A stretch of 64,000 bases of DNA from Streptomyces erythrochromogenes (GCF_036170895.1 NZ_CP108036.1:4154001-4218000); one strand, 5' to 3'; shown: positions 15,672 to 24,383, counted from the first letter of the stretch. Made by a program: numbers and translations. Notes: generated by a model from the sequence alone, not told the origin.

Positions 15672-16211
15672 ATGGAGATGCCGAGGAGTGAACGGTCGCA
15701 GGACAGTCCCCCGCACGTCCTGATCGTGGGACAGGACGGGACGGCGGTCGGCGACGCCGATGACGAGTCGCGCGAGGTCCCGGTGACGGAAATGGTCGAA
15801 CAGCCCGCCAAGGTCATGCGGATCGGCAGCATGATCAAGCAACTCCTCGAAGAGGTACGCGCCGCGCCCCTCGACGAGGCGAGCCGGGTCAGGCTCAAGG
15901 ACATCCACGCCGCCTCCGTGAAGGAGCTGGAGGACGGCCTGGCCCCGGAGCTCGTGGAGGAACTGGAGCGCCTGTCCCTCCCGTTCACCGAGGAGGCCAT
16001 CCCCTCCGAGGCGGAACTGCGCATCGCGCAGGCCCAGTTGGTGGGCTGGCTGGAGGGCCTCTTCCACGGCATCCAGACCGCTCTGTTCGCGCAGCAGATG
16101 GCCGCGCGGGCCCAGTTGGAGCAGATGCGCCGCGCCCTTCCGCCCGGCGGTCCGCACGACGACGACGAAGACGGTGGCCACGGCGCGGTCCGCTCGGGCC
16201 CGTACCTCTAG
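15672..16211 (+). CDS. bpa: Bacterial proteasome activator (Bpa/PafE family)
   Basis: A 179-residue protein. The core (residues 38-160) carries the highly conserved stretch EMVEQPAKVMRIGSMIKQLL and later LVEELERLSLPF and GWLEGLFHGIQTALFAQQMAAR, which match the Bpa family as I know it. Bpa forms a dodecameric ring that opens the 20S proteasome gate without ATP, docking through its C-terminal residues; here the chain ends GPYL, an HbYX-like tail with the penultimate Tyr. The N-terminal 35 and the last 25 residues are disordered and acidic (DDDEDGG). ATG 15672 is preferred; GTG 15654 is an alternative. The proteasome genes are not in this window. Confidence 0.88.
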   Translation: MEMPRSERSQDSPPHVLIVGQDGTAVGDADDESREVPVTEMVEQPAKVMRIGSMIKQLLEEVRAAPLDEASRVRLKDIHAASVKELEDGLAPELVEELERLSLPFTEEAIPSEAELRIAQAQLVGWLEGLFHGIQTALFAQQMAARAQLEQMRRALPPGGPHDDDEDGGHGAVRSGPYL

Positions 16212-16231
16212 CCTCCGGCGGTCTGCAGACG

Positions 16232-16275
16232 AAGCGGGTCCGGCCCACGCCCAGGCGTGGGGCCCGGACCCGCTT
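16232..16275 (+). terminator. Long hairpin terminator after bpa
   Basis: Arms 16232-16251 and 16254-16275 pair over about 20 bp with a two-base bulge and a 2-nt loop, 20 bp after the bpa stop. Confidence 0.8.
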
Positions 16276-16362
16276 CCACGTTCCCGGGGCGGAACACAGC
16301 CCGGGCGGGACAAGCCTTCGGTAAGTCCGGTTCCGCGCCGGGAACATGGTCCGCGCATACTC

Positions 16363-17244
16363 ATGGGCATGAGCTACGACGCGATCGTGCTGGCCGGCGG
16401 CGCCGCGCGGCGACTCGGCGGGGCGGACAAGCCCGCGCTGAGCGTCGGCGGTCGGGCGCTCCTCGACCGCGTCCTCGACGCCTGCCCGGACGCCCGGAGC
16501 ACCGTCGTGGTCGGCGCCCGGCGGCCCACCGCGCGCCCCGTGCGGTGGACCCGCGAGGACCCGCCGGGGGGCGGCCCCGTGGCCGCGCTGGATGCCGGGC
16601 TGCGCGGTACCGCCGCCGAGCTGGTCCTCGTACTCTCCGCGGACCTGCCGTTCCTGGACCGGGACACCGTACGGGCCCTGCTGGCCGCGCCCGATGCGCA
16701 CGGCACGGACGGGGCGATGCTGCGGGACCCCGGCGGCCGGGACCAGCCGCTGGTCGCCGCCTACCGGGCCGAACCCCTGCGCCGCGAGATCACGCTGCTC
16801 GCCACCGAACACGGCGGCCTCGCCGGGCTGCCGCTGCGCGCGCTCACCGCGGAACTGGAGCTGACCGCCGTAACGGCTCCGCCACTCGCCGCGTTCGACT
16901 GCGACACCTGGGACGATCTCGCCGCCGCCCGCGCCCGGATCAGAGAGCATGGAACCGTGCTGGACCAATGGATCACCGCCGTCAAGAACGAGCTGGGCAT
17001 CGACCTCGCCGTCGACACCAAGACCCTGCTCGACCTCGCCCGGGACGCCGCCCACGGCGTCGCCCGCCCCGCCGCGCCGCTGACCACCTTCCTGGTCGGC
17101 TACGCGGCCGCCCACGCCGCCGCCACCGGCGCCGACCCCGCCCAGGCCGTCGCCGAGGCCTCCCGCAAGGCCGCCGACCTGGCGCTGCGCTGGGCCGCCG
17201 AGGCGGAGACGGACGCCGCCTCCGAAGAGAACGGCTCGGGATGA
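16363..17244 (+). CDS. mobA: Molybdenum cofactor guanylyltransferase (MobA) fused to a DUF6457-type domain
   Basis: A 293-residue two-domain protein. Residues 1-195 form a MobA-like nucleotidyltransferase: AIVLAGGAARRLGGADKPALSVGG is the nucleotide-binding loop with the essential Lys, followed by LSADLPFLD (metal-binding Asp) and CDTWDDLAAAR near the end. It would attach GMP to molybdopterin. Residues 205-280 (LDQWITAVKNELGIDL ... TTFLVGYAAAHAAATG) are an all-helical domain that I assign to DUF6457. ATG 16363 is used; ATG 16369 two codons later is possible. It overlaps moeA by ATGA, so the two cofactor steps are coupled. Confidence 0.88.
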   Translation: MGMSYDAIVLAGGAARRLGGADKPALSVGGRALLDRVLDACPDARSTVVVGARRPTARPVRWTREDPPGGGPVAALDAGLRGTAAELVLVLSADLPFLDRDTVRALLAAPDAHGTDGAMLRDPGGRDQPLVAAYRAEPLRREITLLATEHGGLAGLPLRALTAELELTAVTAPPLAAFDCDTWDDLAAARARIREHGTVLDQWITAVKNELGIDLAVDTKTLLDLARDAAHGVARPAAPLTTFLVGYAAAHAAATGADPAQAVAEASRKAADLALRWAAEAETDAASEENGSG

Positions 17245-18536
17245 CCCCCACGAACTCCGCCGAACAGGCCCTTGATGAGGCCCTGGCCCTGGTCAGCCGC
17301 GCCCCCGAGGGCGGCGGCGCCGGCGGCCACCGGGCCGTCTCCTGGCCGCGCGCCCGGGAAGCCGCCGCCCACGCCGGGGCCGGGGTGCGGGCCCGCCCCC
17401 ACGACGTCCCCCTCGCGGACGCCCTCGGCGAGGTCCTGACCGCCTCCCTGGACGCGCTGACCGACCTGCCCTCCTTCGACACCTCCGCCATGGACGGCTG
17501 GGCCGTGGCCGGCCCCGGCCCGTGGCACGTCCGCGAAGGCGGCGGCGTCCTGGCCGGCTCCGGCCGTCCGGAGCCGCTCGCCGACGGCGAGGCCGTCCGG
17601 ATCGCCACCGGCGCCCGGATCCCCGCCGACACCACCGCCGTCATCCGCAGCGAGCACTGCCGTGAGGCGGGCGGGCAGCTCTTCGCCGACCGGCCCGTCG
17701 TCACCGGCCAGGACATCCGCCCGCGCGGCCAGGAGTGCCGCTCGGGGGACCTGCTGCTGCCCGCCGGCTCGCTGGTCACCCCCGCCGTGCTCGGGCTCGC
17801 CGCGGCCGCGGGGTACGACCGGCTGACCACCAGCCCCCGCCCCCGCGTGGAGATCCTGGTGCTCGGCGACGAGCTGCTCACCGAGGGCCGCCCGCACGAC
17901 GGGCTGATCCGCGACGCCCTCAGCCCCATGCTGGAGCCCTGGCTCACGCGCCTGGGCGCCGAGGTCACCGGCACCCGGACTCTCGGCGACGACCCGGCCG
18001 GGGCGGCCGCCCTGCTGGAGGCCGTCACCGCCTCCACCGCCGACGTCCTGGTCACCACCGGCGGCACCGCCTCCGGACCCGTCGACCACGTCCACCCCGT
18101 GCTGGAGAAGGCCGGCGCCCGGCTGCTCGTCGACGGGGTGGCGGTCCGGCCCGGGCATCCGATGCTGCTGGCGCGGATCGGCGACCGGGCGGACGGGCGG
18201 CACGTGGTCGGGCTCCCCGGCAACCCCCTCGCCGCCGTCTCCGGGCTGCTGACCCTCGCCGAGCCGCTGCTGCGCGCCCTCGCGGGCCGCCGCCCGCGCC
18301 CGCGCTACACGGCGACCGTGCAGGGCGACGTGCCCGGGCACCCGTACGACACCCGGCTGGTACCGGTCCGGCTCGACGACGAGCAGGCCGTACCGCTGCG
18401 CTACCACGGCCCGGCGATGCTGCGCGGCGTGGCGGCCGCGGACGCGCTGGCCGTCGTACCGCCCAAGGGCGCCCGGTCCGGACAGGAGCTTGAGGTCCTC
18501 GATCTGCCGTGGGCTTCGGGAGGATGTTTCACGTGA
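17241..18536 (+). CDS. moeA: Molybdopterin molybdenumtransferase MoeA
   Basis: 431 residues. MoeA inserts molybdate into adenylylated molybdopterin. Visible family motifs: DTSAMDGWAV near residue 75, IATGARIPADTTAVIRSE, the MoaB-like domain with LVLGDELL, VLVTTGGTASGPVDH and the C-terminal GLPGNPLAAVSG, then the beta-barrel domain IV. The N-terminal 50 residues are an extra Ala/Gly-rich stretch. The stop TGA (18534-18536) lies inside a parS site and overlaps the GTG of the next gene. Confidence 0.92.
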   Translation: MTPTNSAEQALDEALALVSRAPEGGGAGGHRAVSWPRAREAAAHAGAGVRARPHDVPLADALGEVLTASLDALTDLPSFDTSAMDGWAVAGPGPWHVREGGGVLAGSGRPEPLADGEAVRIATGARIPADTTAVIRSEHCREAGGQLFADRPVVTGQDIRPRGQECRSGDLLLPAGSLVTPAVLGLAAAAGYDRLTTSPRPRVEILVLGDELLTEGRPHDGLIRDALSPMLEPWLTRLGAEVTGTRTLGDDPAGAAALLEAVTASTADVLVTTGGTASGPVDHVHPVLEKAGARLLVDGVAVRPGHPMLLARIGDRADGRHVVGLPGNPLAAVSGLLTLAEPLLRALAGRRPRPRYTATVQGDVPGHPYDTRLVPVRLDDEQAVPLRYHGPAMLRGVAAADALAVVPPKGARSGQELEVLDLPWASGGCFT

Positions 18537-18539
18537 AAC
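18526..18539. other. parS (ParB-binding) site at the moeA / K+ channel junction
   Basis: GTTTCACGTGAAAC, the full 14-bp streptomycete parS core. It covers the last codons and stop of moeA and the GTG start (18533) of the channel gene, just behind its Shine-Dalgarno. ParB nucleates here to organise the origin region for segregation. Confidence 0.9.
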
Positions 18540-19624
18540 TTCCCGGACAGGACGCCATGGCCCGCGAGGCCGACGAGAAACTCGTCTCCCGGCGCATCAA
18601 GCTGCCCAAGCGCATCGTCGAGCATCCGCTTCGACAGGTCGTCAAGCGCCTCCTGATGGCCCTGTTCGTACTCTTCCTCACGGTCTTCATCGTGTGGCTG
18701 GACCGCGACGGCTACCACGACAACGCCAACGAGCAGGTCGATCTCCTCGACTGCTTCTACTACGCGACGGTGACGCTGTCGACGACCGGCTACGGCGACA
18801 TCGTCCCCTACAGCGACAGCGCACGGCTGATCAACATCATGTTGATCACGCCGCTGCGCGTGCTGTTCCTGATCATCCTCGTCGGTACCACCCTCGAAGT
18901 CCTGACGGAACGGACGAGGGAAGAGTGGCGGCTGAAGCGCTGGAGGAAGAACTTGCGCGAGCACACGGTCGTCGTCGGCTTCGGCACGAAGGGCCGCTCG
19001 GCCCTGCAGACACTGCTGGCCACCGGCCTCTCCAAGGAGCAGGTCGTCGTCGTCGACCCGAGCGCCAAGGTCATCGACACGGCCAACGCCGAAGGGTTCA
19101 CGGGCGTGGTCGGCGACGCCACCCGCTCGGACGTACTGCTGCGCGCCGAGCTCCAGAAGGCCCGTCAGATCGTCATCGCCACGCAGCGCGACGACACGGC
19201 GGTGCTGGTCACGCTGACCGCCCGGCAGCTCAACCGCGGGGCGAAGATCGTCGCCGCGGTGCGCGAGGAGGAGAACGCCCCGCTCCTGCGCCAGTCCGGG
19301 GCGGACGCGGTCATCACGAGCGCGAGCGCGGCCGGCCGGCTGCTGGGCCTCTCGGTGCTCAGCCCGAGCGCGGGCACCGTGATGGAGGACCTGATCCAGC
19401 AGGGCAGCGGCCTGGACCTCATCGAACGGCCCGTCCGCAAGTCCGAGGTCGGCAAGTCGGTGCGCGACACCGACGACCTCGTCGTCAACGTGCTGCGCGG
19501 GCACCGGCTGCTCCCGTACGACGACCCGCACGCGAGCCCGCTCCAGCTGACGGACCGTCTCATCACCATCGTGCGGGCGGTACCGCCCACCGCTCCGAGG
19601 ACGGCACTGGGTCCTGCCGAGTAG
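18533..19624 (+). CDS. Two-helix potassium channel with RCK (TrkA-N) domain
   Basis: A 363-residue channel subunit of the Kch/MthK type: TM1 (LLMALFVLFLTVFIVWL), pore helix and selectivity filter TTGYGD (about residue 85), TM2 (VLFLIILVGTTLEVL), then a Rossmann-type RCK domain (VVVGFGTKGRSAL binding loop, VVVDPS) and an RCK_C domain at the end. It should form a tetramer gated by a ligand on the RCK ring. GTG 18533 was chosen because GGGAGG lies 9 bases before it and it makes the common GTGA overlap with moeA; ATG 18524 and ATG 18557 are alternatives. Confidence 0.88.
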   Translation: MKLPGQDAMAREADEKLVSRRIKLPKRIVEHPLRQVVKRLLMALFVLFLTVFIVWLDRDGYHDNANEQVDLLDCFYYATVTLSTTGYGDIVPYSDSARLINIMLITPLRVLFLIILVGTTLEVLTERTREEWRLKRWRKNLREHTVVVGFGTKGRSALQTLLATGLSKEQVVVVDPSAKVIDTANAEGFTGVVGDATRSDVLLRAELQKARQIVIATQRDDTAVLVTLTARQLNRGAKIVAAVREEENAPLLRQSGADAVITSASAAGRLLGLSVLSPSAGTVMEDLIQQGSGLDLIERPVRKSEVGKSVRDTDDLVVNVLRGHRLLPYDDPHASPLQLTDRLITIVRAVPPTAPRTALGPAE

Positions 19625-19650
19625 CCGCGCCGTGGCGTAGCCTCCGGGCC

Positions 19651-20628
19651 ATGCATGCGATCACCATCGAGCAGCCCGGCGGCCCCGAGGCCCTCGTCTG
19701 GGCAGACGTCCCCGATCCGGTACCGGGCGAGGGCGAGGTCCTCGTCGAGGTCGCGGCGAGCGCCGTGAACCGCGCCGACCTCCTCCAGCGGCAGGGCTTC
19801 TACGATCCGCCGCCCGGCGCCTCGCGCTACCCGGGCCTGGAGTGCTCCGGGCGGATCGCCGCACTCGGGGCGGGGGTGTCCGGCTGGTCGGTGGGCGACG
19901 AGGTGTGCGCCCTGCTGGCCGGCGGCGGGTACGCGCAGCGGGTGGCCGTGCCGGCCGGCCAGCTCCTGCCGGTCCCGGCCGGGGTGGACCTGGTGACGGC
20001 GGCGGCGCTGCCCGAGGTCGTCACGACCGTGTGGTCCAACGTGTTCATGGTGGCCGGACTGCGCCCCGGCGAGACCCTGCTGGTGCACGGCGGGGCCAGC
20101 GGCATCGGGACGATGGCGATCCAGCTGGGGAAGGCGGTCGGCGCGACGGTCGCCGTCACGGCCGGCGGCCCGGAGAAGCTGGCCCGCTGCAAGGAGCTGG
20201 GCGCGGACGTCCTCATCGACTACCGCGAGCAGGACTTCGTGGCCGAGGTGCGGTCCGCCACGGGCGGGGCCGGGGCGGACGTGATCCTGGACATCATGGG
20301 AGCCAAGTACCTCGCGCGGAACGTGGACGCCCTGGCCGTCAACGGCCGGCTCGCGGTGATCGGGCTCCAGGGCGGGGTCAAGGCCGAGCTGAACCTCGGT
20401 GCGCTGCTGTCGAAGCGGGCGGCGATCACCGCGACCTCGCTGCGGGCGCGGCCGCTGGAGGAGAAGGCGGCGATCGTCGCGGCGGTCCGGGAGCACGTGT
20501 GGCCGCTGGTGGCCGCGGGCCGCGTCCGGCCGGTGGTGCACGCGACGTTCCCGATGCGGGATGCCGCCGAAGCCCACCGCGTCCTGGAATCCGGCGCCCA
20601 CGTGGGCAAACTCCTGCTCACGACGTGA
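19651..20628 (+). CDS. NADPH:quinone oxidoreductase family (zinc-independent medium-chain dehydrogenase)
   Basis: 325 residues with the N-terminal GroES-like fold (VNRADLLQRQGFYDPPPGAS, YPGLECSGRIAALG, VGDEVCALLAGGGYA) and the NADPH-binding Rossmann domain (LLVHGGASGIGTMAIQLGKAVG). The zinc ligands of alcohol dehydrogenases are absent, as in PIG3/QOR-type quinone reductases, which reduce quinones by one or two electrons. It follows the channel gene by 26 bp and ends at a strong bidirectional terminator. Confidence 0.9.
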   Translation: MHAITIEQPGGPEALVWADVPDPVPGEGEVLVEVAASAVNRADLLQRQGFYDPPPGASRYPGLECSGRIAALGAGVSGWSVGDEVCALLAGGGYAQRVAVPAGQLLPVPAGVDLVTAAALPEVVTTVWSNVFMVAGLRPGETLLVHGGASGIGTMAIQLGKAVGATVAVTAGGPEKLARCKELGADVLIDYREQDFVAEVRSATGGAGADVILDIMGAKYLARNVDALAVNGRLAVIGLQGGVKAELNLGALLSKRAAITATSLRARPLEEKAAIVAAVREHVWPLVAAGRVRPVVHATFPMRDAAEAHRVLESGAHVGKLLLTT

Positions 20629-20637
20629 ACCCCCGTG

Positions 20638-20675
20638 CCTCGGACTCCCCCGGTGACGGCTGGGGGAGTCCGAGG
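20638..20675. terminator. 14-bp perfect hairpin between convergent genes
   Basis: Arms 20638-20651 and 20662-20675 are perfectly complementary. The site lies between the quinone oxidoreductase (plus) and the second E2 gene (minus) and can end both transcripts. Confidence 0.85.
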
Positions 20676-20722
20676 ACCGGGGTCCGGGGCGGAGCCTCAG
20701 GACACCGCCCCGCGCCGCACGG

Positions 20723-22054
20723 CTAGAGGCTGCGCAGGAGCACCGCCGGGGATTCCACGCAGTCCGCGACGTAGCGCAGGAAGCCGCCGGCCGTACCGCC
20801 GTCGCAGACCCGGTGGTCGAAGGTCAGCGACAGCTGGACGACCTTGCGCACCGCCAACTGGCCCTCGTGGACCCACGGCTTGTCGATGATCCGGCCGACG
20901 CCGAGCATCGCCGCCTCAGGGTGGTTGATGATCGGCGTGGAGCCGTCGACCCCGAACACCCCGTAGTTGTTCAGGGTGAAGGTGCCGCCCGTCAGGTCGG
21001 CCGGGGCCAGCTTGCCCGAGCGGGCGAGCTCGGTCAGCCGCGCGAACTCGGCCGACAGGGACTCCGGGTTGCGGCCCTGCGCGTCCCGGACCACGGGGAC
21101 CACCAGGCCCCGCTCGGTCTGCGCGGCGAAGCCCAGGTGCACCGACGGGAGCCGGACGATCTCCTTGGCCGCGAGGTCCACGGTGGAGTTCAGCTCCGGG
21201 TACTTGGCCAGCGCGGCCGTGCAGATCCGCGCCAGCAGCGCGAGCACCGAGATCTTGGGCCCGCCCACGGCGTTCATCGCGGCCCGGGCCGCCATCAGCT
21301 CGGTGGCGTCGGCGTCGACCCAGCAGGTGGCGTCCGGGATCTCGCTGCGGCTGCGCGACAGCTTCTCGGCGACCGCACCGCGCAGGCCCTTGAGCGGGAT
21401 CCGCTCGCCCTGCGCCGCCACCGCCGCCGCGGGGGCGGGAGCCGGGGCGGGCGCCCGCAGCGCGGCCAGGGCCGCCTCGACGTCGGCCCGCAGGATCAGA
21501 CCCTCCGGCCCGGACCCGTGCAGCGCGCGCAGGTCCACCCCGCCGTCCTTGGCCAGCTTGCGGACCAGCGGCGAGATGACGGGCACCGGCCCGGCGGGAG
21601 CCACGGGAGCGGCCGGAGCCACCGGAGCCGCGACGACCGCGGCCGGGGCCGGGGCCGCGACGGGCGCCGACACCGCGGCGGTGACGGGTCGCACCCGTCG
21701 CCGACGCGCCGGACGCGAGTGGTCCGAGCCGTAGCCGATCAGCGGCCGGGGAGCCTCGCCCGAGCCTTCGTCCCCGGCAGCCTCCGCGGCCGCGGCGGGC
21801 AGCGACTGCGCACCCACCGCCACGGTGATCAGCGGGGCGCCGACCGGCAGCTCCTCGCCCTCCTCGCCGAAGCGGGCGGTGACCACGCCGCCGTAGGGGC
21901 AGGGCACCTCCACCATCGCCTTGGCCGTCTCGACCTCGACGACCGGCTGGTCGATGGCGACGACGTCGCCCACCGCCACCAGCCACCGCACGATCTCGGC
22001 CTCGGTCAGGCCCTCACCGAGGTCCGGCAGCTTGAATTCCATGACCTGCGGCAT
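20723..22054 (-). CDS. bkdC: 2-oxoacid dehydrogenase E2 (second branched-chain-type copy)
   Basis: 443 residues with the same layout as the copy at 1870: lipoyl domain with ETAKAMVEVP (Lys45), Ala/Pro linkers, E1/E3-binding domain (VRKLAKDGGVDLRALHGSGPEGLI) and the catalytic domain ending TFDHRVCDGGTAGGF, which keeps the active-site HxxxDG. ATG 22054 shares its A with the stop of E1beta (TGATG). The sequence is clearly diverged from the first copy, especially in the catalytic domain (for example WVDADATELMAAR), so the two complexes may prefer different acyl groups. Confidence 0.92.
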   Translation of the reverse strand: MPQVMEFKLPDLGEGLTEAEIVRWLVAVGDVVAIDQPVVEVETAKAMVEVPCPYGGVVTARFGEEGEELPVGAPLITVAVGAQSLPAAAAEAAGDEGSGEAPRPLIGYGSDHSRPARRRRVRPVTAAVSAPVAAPAPAAVVAAPVAPAAPVAPAGPVPVISPLVRKLAKDGGVDLRALHGSGPEGLILRADVEAALAALRAPAPAPAPAAAVAAQGERIPLKGLRGAVAEKLSRSRSEIPDATCWVDADATELMAARAAMNAVGGPKISVLALLARICTAALAKYPELNSTVDLAAKEIVRLPSVHLGFAAQTERGLVVPVVRDAQGRNPESLSAEFARLTELARSGKLAPADLTGGTFTLNNYGVFGVDGSTPIINHPEAAMLGVGRIIDKPWVHEGQLAVRKVVQLSLTFDHRVCDGGTAGGFLRYVADCVESPAVLLRSL

Positions 22055-23073
22055 CAGTTCTCCCACTGCAGGCGGGCCACGGCGTCCAGGATCCGTTCGA
22101 CGCCGGGCAGGTGGTACTTCTCCAGCATCGGCGGCGGGTACGGGATGTCGAAGCCCGTCACCCGCAGCACCGGGGCCTCCAGGTGGTGGAAGCACCGCTC
22201 CGTGACCCGGGCGGCGATCTCCGCGCCCGGCCCGCCGAAGCCGCCGGCCTCGTGGACGACGACCGCGCGACCGGTGCGGCGTACGGACTCCACGACCGTG
22301 TCCTCGTCGAAGGGGACCAGGGAGCGCAGGTCGACGACCTCCAGGTCCCAGCCCTCCTCGCGGGCCGCCTCGGCCGCCTCCAGGCAGACCGGCAGTGAAG
22401 GCCCGTAGGTGATCAGGGTGGCGCTGGTGCCCGTGCGCCGGACCAGCGCCTTCCCGATGCCCGGCACGGCAGCCGGCGCCTCGGGCGACCAGTCCGCCTT
22501 CGACCAGTACAGCCGCTTCGGCTCCAGGAAGACCACCGGGTCGTCGCTGGCGATCGACGCGCGCAGCAGCCCGTAGGCGTCCTCGACGGTCGCCGGGGTC
22601 ACCACGGTGAGGCCGGGGGTGGCCACGTAGTACGCCTCGGAGGAGTCGCAGTGGTGCTCCACGCCGCCGATCCCGCCGCCGTACGGCACGCGGATGGTGA
22701 TCGGCAGCGGCATCGCGCCGCGGGTGCGGTTGCGCATCTTCGCGACGTGCGAGATCAGCTGCTCGAAGGCCGGGTAGGCGAAGGCGTCGAACTGCATCTC
22801 CACCACGGGCCGCAGCCCGTACATGGCCATGCCGACGGCCGTGCCCAGGATTCCGGCCTCGGCGAGCGGGGTGTCCGTACAGCGGTCCTCGCCGAACTCC
22901 TTCGCGAGGCCGTCCGTGATCCGGAAGACGCCGCCGAGCGTCCCGACGTCCTCGCCCATCACGTGGACCGTCGGGTCCTCGGCCATCGCGTCGCGCATCG
23001 CCCGCGTCAGGGCCTGCGCCATCGTCGCGGGCTTGGCCCCCGTCTTCGCGGACTTCGCCGCCACCGTCGTCAC
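22054..23073 (-). CDS. bkdB: 2-oxoacid dehydrogenase E1 beta subunit (second copy)
   Basis: 339 residues beginning at GTG 23073, which overlaps the E1alpha stop (GTGA). Family sequence: MGEDVGTLGGVFRITDGLAKEFG, TPLAEAGILGTAVGMAM, IRVPYGGGIGGVEHHCDSSE and VVHEAGGFGGPGAEIAARVTE. The N-terminus has an extra ~20 Ala/Lys residues before the conserved start. Both borders with its partner genes are overlapping, so the operon is tightly coupled. Confidence 0.92.
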   Translation of the reverse strand: MTTVAAKSAKTGAKPATMAQALTRAMRDAMAEDPTVHVMGEDVGTLGGVFRITDGLAKEFGEDRCTDTPLAEAGILGTAVGMAMYGLRPVVEMQFDAFAYPAFEQLISHVAKMRNRTRGAMPLPITIRVPYGGGIGGVEHHCDSSEAYYVATPGLTVVTPATVEDAYGLLRASIASDDPVVFLEPKRLYWSKADWSPEAPAAVPGIGKALVRRTGTSATLITYGPSLPVCLEAAEAAREEGWDLEVVDLRSLVPFDEDTVVESVRRTGRAVVVHEAGGFGGPGAEIAARVTERCFHHLEAPVLRVTGFDIPYPPPMLEKYHLPGVERILDAVARLQWEN

Positions 23074-24206
23074 GCCTGGTCCTCGGCTTCCAGCTCGGCA
23101 CGGAGCATGGCCGCCTGCTCGCGCAGGCGGTCGGTCTGCTCCGCGTAGACATGCGCGAACAGGTCCATCGGGTCCACCACCGGATCGGCGTTCATCCCGT
23201 CGCGCAGGGACGCCGCCATCGCCTCGGCCTCGTCGCGCGCGGCCGTGATGCCCGCCTCGTCGAGGATCCCGCGCGCTGTCAGCTCCCGCTCCAGCAGGTC
23301 GATCGGGTCGTGCGCCTTCCACGCCTCGACCTCGGCGTCACCGCGGTAGCGCGTCGCGTCGTCGGCGTTCGTGTGTGCTTCCATGCGGTACGTGACGGCC
23401 TCGATCAGGGTCGGGCCGCCGCCGGCCCGGGCCCGCCGGACGGCCTCGGACAGCACCTCGTGCATCGCCGCGATGTCGTTGCCGTCGACCAGCCGGCCCG
23501 GCATGCCGTACCCGACGCCCTTGTGGGCCAGTGTCGGGGCGGCGGTCTGCTTGGCGAGCGGGACGGAGATCGCGAAGCCGTTGTTCTGCACGAGGAAGAC
23601 CACCGGGGCCTGCCAGACGGCGGCGAAGTTCAGCGCCTCGTGGAAGTCGCCCTCGCTGGTGCCGCCGTCGCCGACCATGGCGAGGGCGACGACGTCGTCG
23701 CCGCGCAGCCGGGCCGCGTGCGCCAGGCCCACCGCGTGCGGCAGCTGGGTGGCGAGCGGGGTCGAGAGCGGGGCTATGCGGTGCTCACGCGGGTCGTAGC
23801 CGGTGTGCCAGTCGCCGCGCAGCAGGGTCAGCGCCTGTACGGGGTCCAGTCCGCGCGCCACGGCCGCCAGGGTGTCGCGGTAGCTCGGGAAGAGCCAGTC
23901 CTGCTCCTCCAGGACCATGGCGGCCGCGATCTCGCAGGCCTCCTGGCCGACGGTGGAGGGGTAGACGGCGAGCCGGCCCTGCTTGGTGAGCGCCGTGGCC
24001 TGGGCGTTGTAGCGACGGCCGCGCACCAGTTCGGCGTAGCACCGGCGCATCAGCGCGGGGTCGAGGCGGTCGGCCGCCTCGGTGCCCAGCACCCGGTAGG
24101 GCTCGGCGTCCGGGAGCAGCGGAGCGGCGTCCGTACGGGGCCTCCAGGCGGGCGGCGGGGTGGAACGGTGGGACGCACCGGCACCGGGCAGCTCTTGGAC
24201 CGTCAT
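23070..24206 (-). CDS. bkdA: 2-oxoacid dehydrogenase E1 alpha subunit (second copy)
   Basis: 378 residues with the thiamine-diphosphate motif VGDGGTSEGDFHEALNFAAVWQ (split) and VFLVQNNGFAIS, and the phospho-loop YRMEAHTNADDATRYRG. ATG 24206 was chosen over ATG 24266 because GAGGAGG lies 9-15 bases upstream. It lacks the Ala/Lys-rich arm of the paralogue at 4276. The promoter region holds a candidate TetR (PaaR-type) operator at 24269 and a DnaA box at 24317, and is shared with the divergent Lrp/AsnC regulator. Confidence 0.92.
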   Translation of the reverse strand: MTVQELPGAGASHRSTPPPAWRPRTDAAPLLPDAEPYRVLGTEAADRLDPALMRRCYAELVRGRRYNAQATALTKQGRLAVYPSTVGQEACEIAAAMVLEEQDWLFPSYRDTLAAVARGLDPVQALTLLRGDWHTGYDPREHRIAPLSTPLATQLPHAVGLAHAARLRGDDVVALAMVGDGGTSEGDFHEALNFAAVWQAPVVFLVQNNGFAISVPLAKQTAAPTLAHKGVGYGMPGRLVDGNDIAAMHEVLSEAVRRARAGGGPTLIEAVTYRMEAHTNADDATRYRGDAEVEAWKAHDPIDLLERELTARGILDEAGITAARDEAEAMAASLRDGMNADPVVDPMDLFAHVYAEQTDRLREQAAMLRAELEAEDQA

Positions 24207-24268
24207 GGCGGCGTACACCTCCTCGTGGGAAGCGGGCAGGGGGGCCCCGGGTGTGAGGCCCCTCACCT

Positions 24269-24282
24269 ACCGATTGTTCGGT
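24269..24282. promoter_or_regulatory. PaaR-type palindrome upstream of the second 2-oxoacid dehydrogenase operon
   Basis: ACCGATTGTTCGGT fits ACCGNNCGNNCGGT with one change in the centre. Two near-identical sites lie in front of the phenylacetate genes at 27112 and 31747. Confidence 0.6.
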
Positions 24283-24316
24283 TGTCCGCGCAATTTGGCT
24301 ACAGGCGGCTCCAGGC

Positions 24317-24325
24317 TGTGGACAA
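24317..24325 (-). promoter_or_regulatory. DnaA box (perfect streptomycete type) in the bkdR-bkdA intergenic region
   Basis: TGTGGACAA is the reverse complement of TTGTCCACA, the preferred Streptomyces DnaA box. It is 59 bp before the ATG of the Lrp/AsnC regulator. Confidence 0.6.
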
Positions 24326-24383
24326 ACTGGCGCCGGGGCCCTGGGATGGACGCAGGACGTCCAGAAGAGGGAGGCATCGGGCA

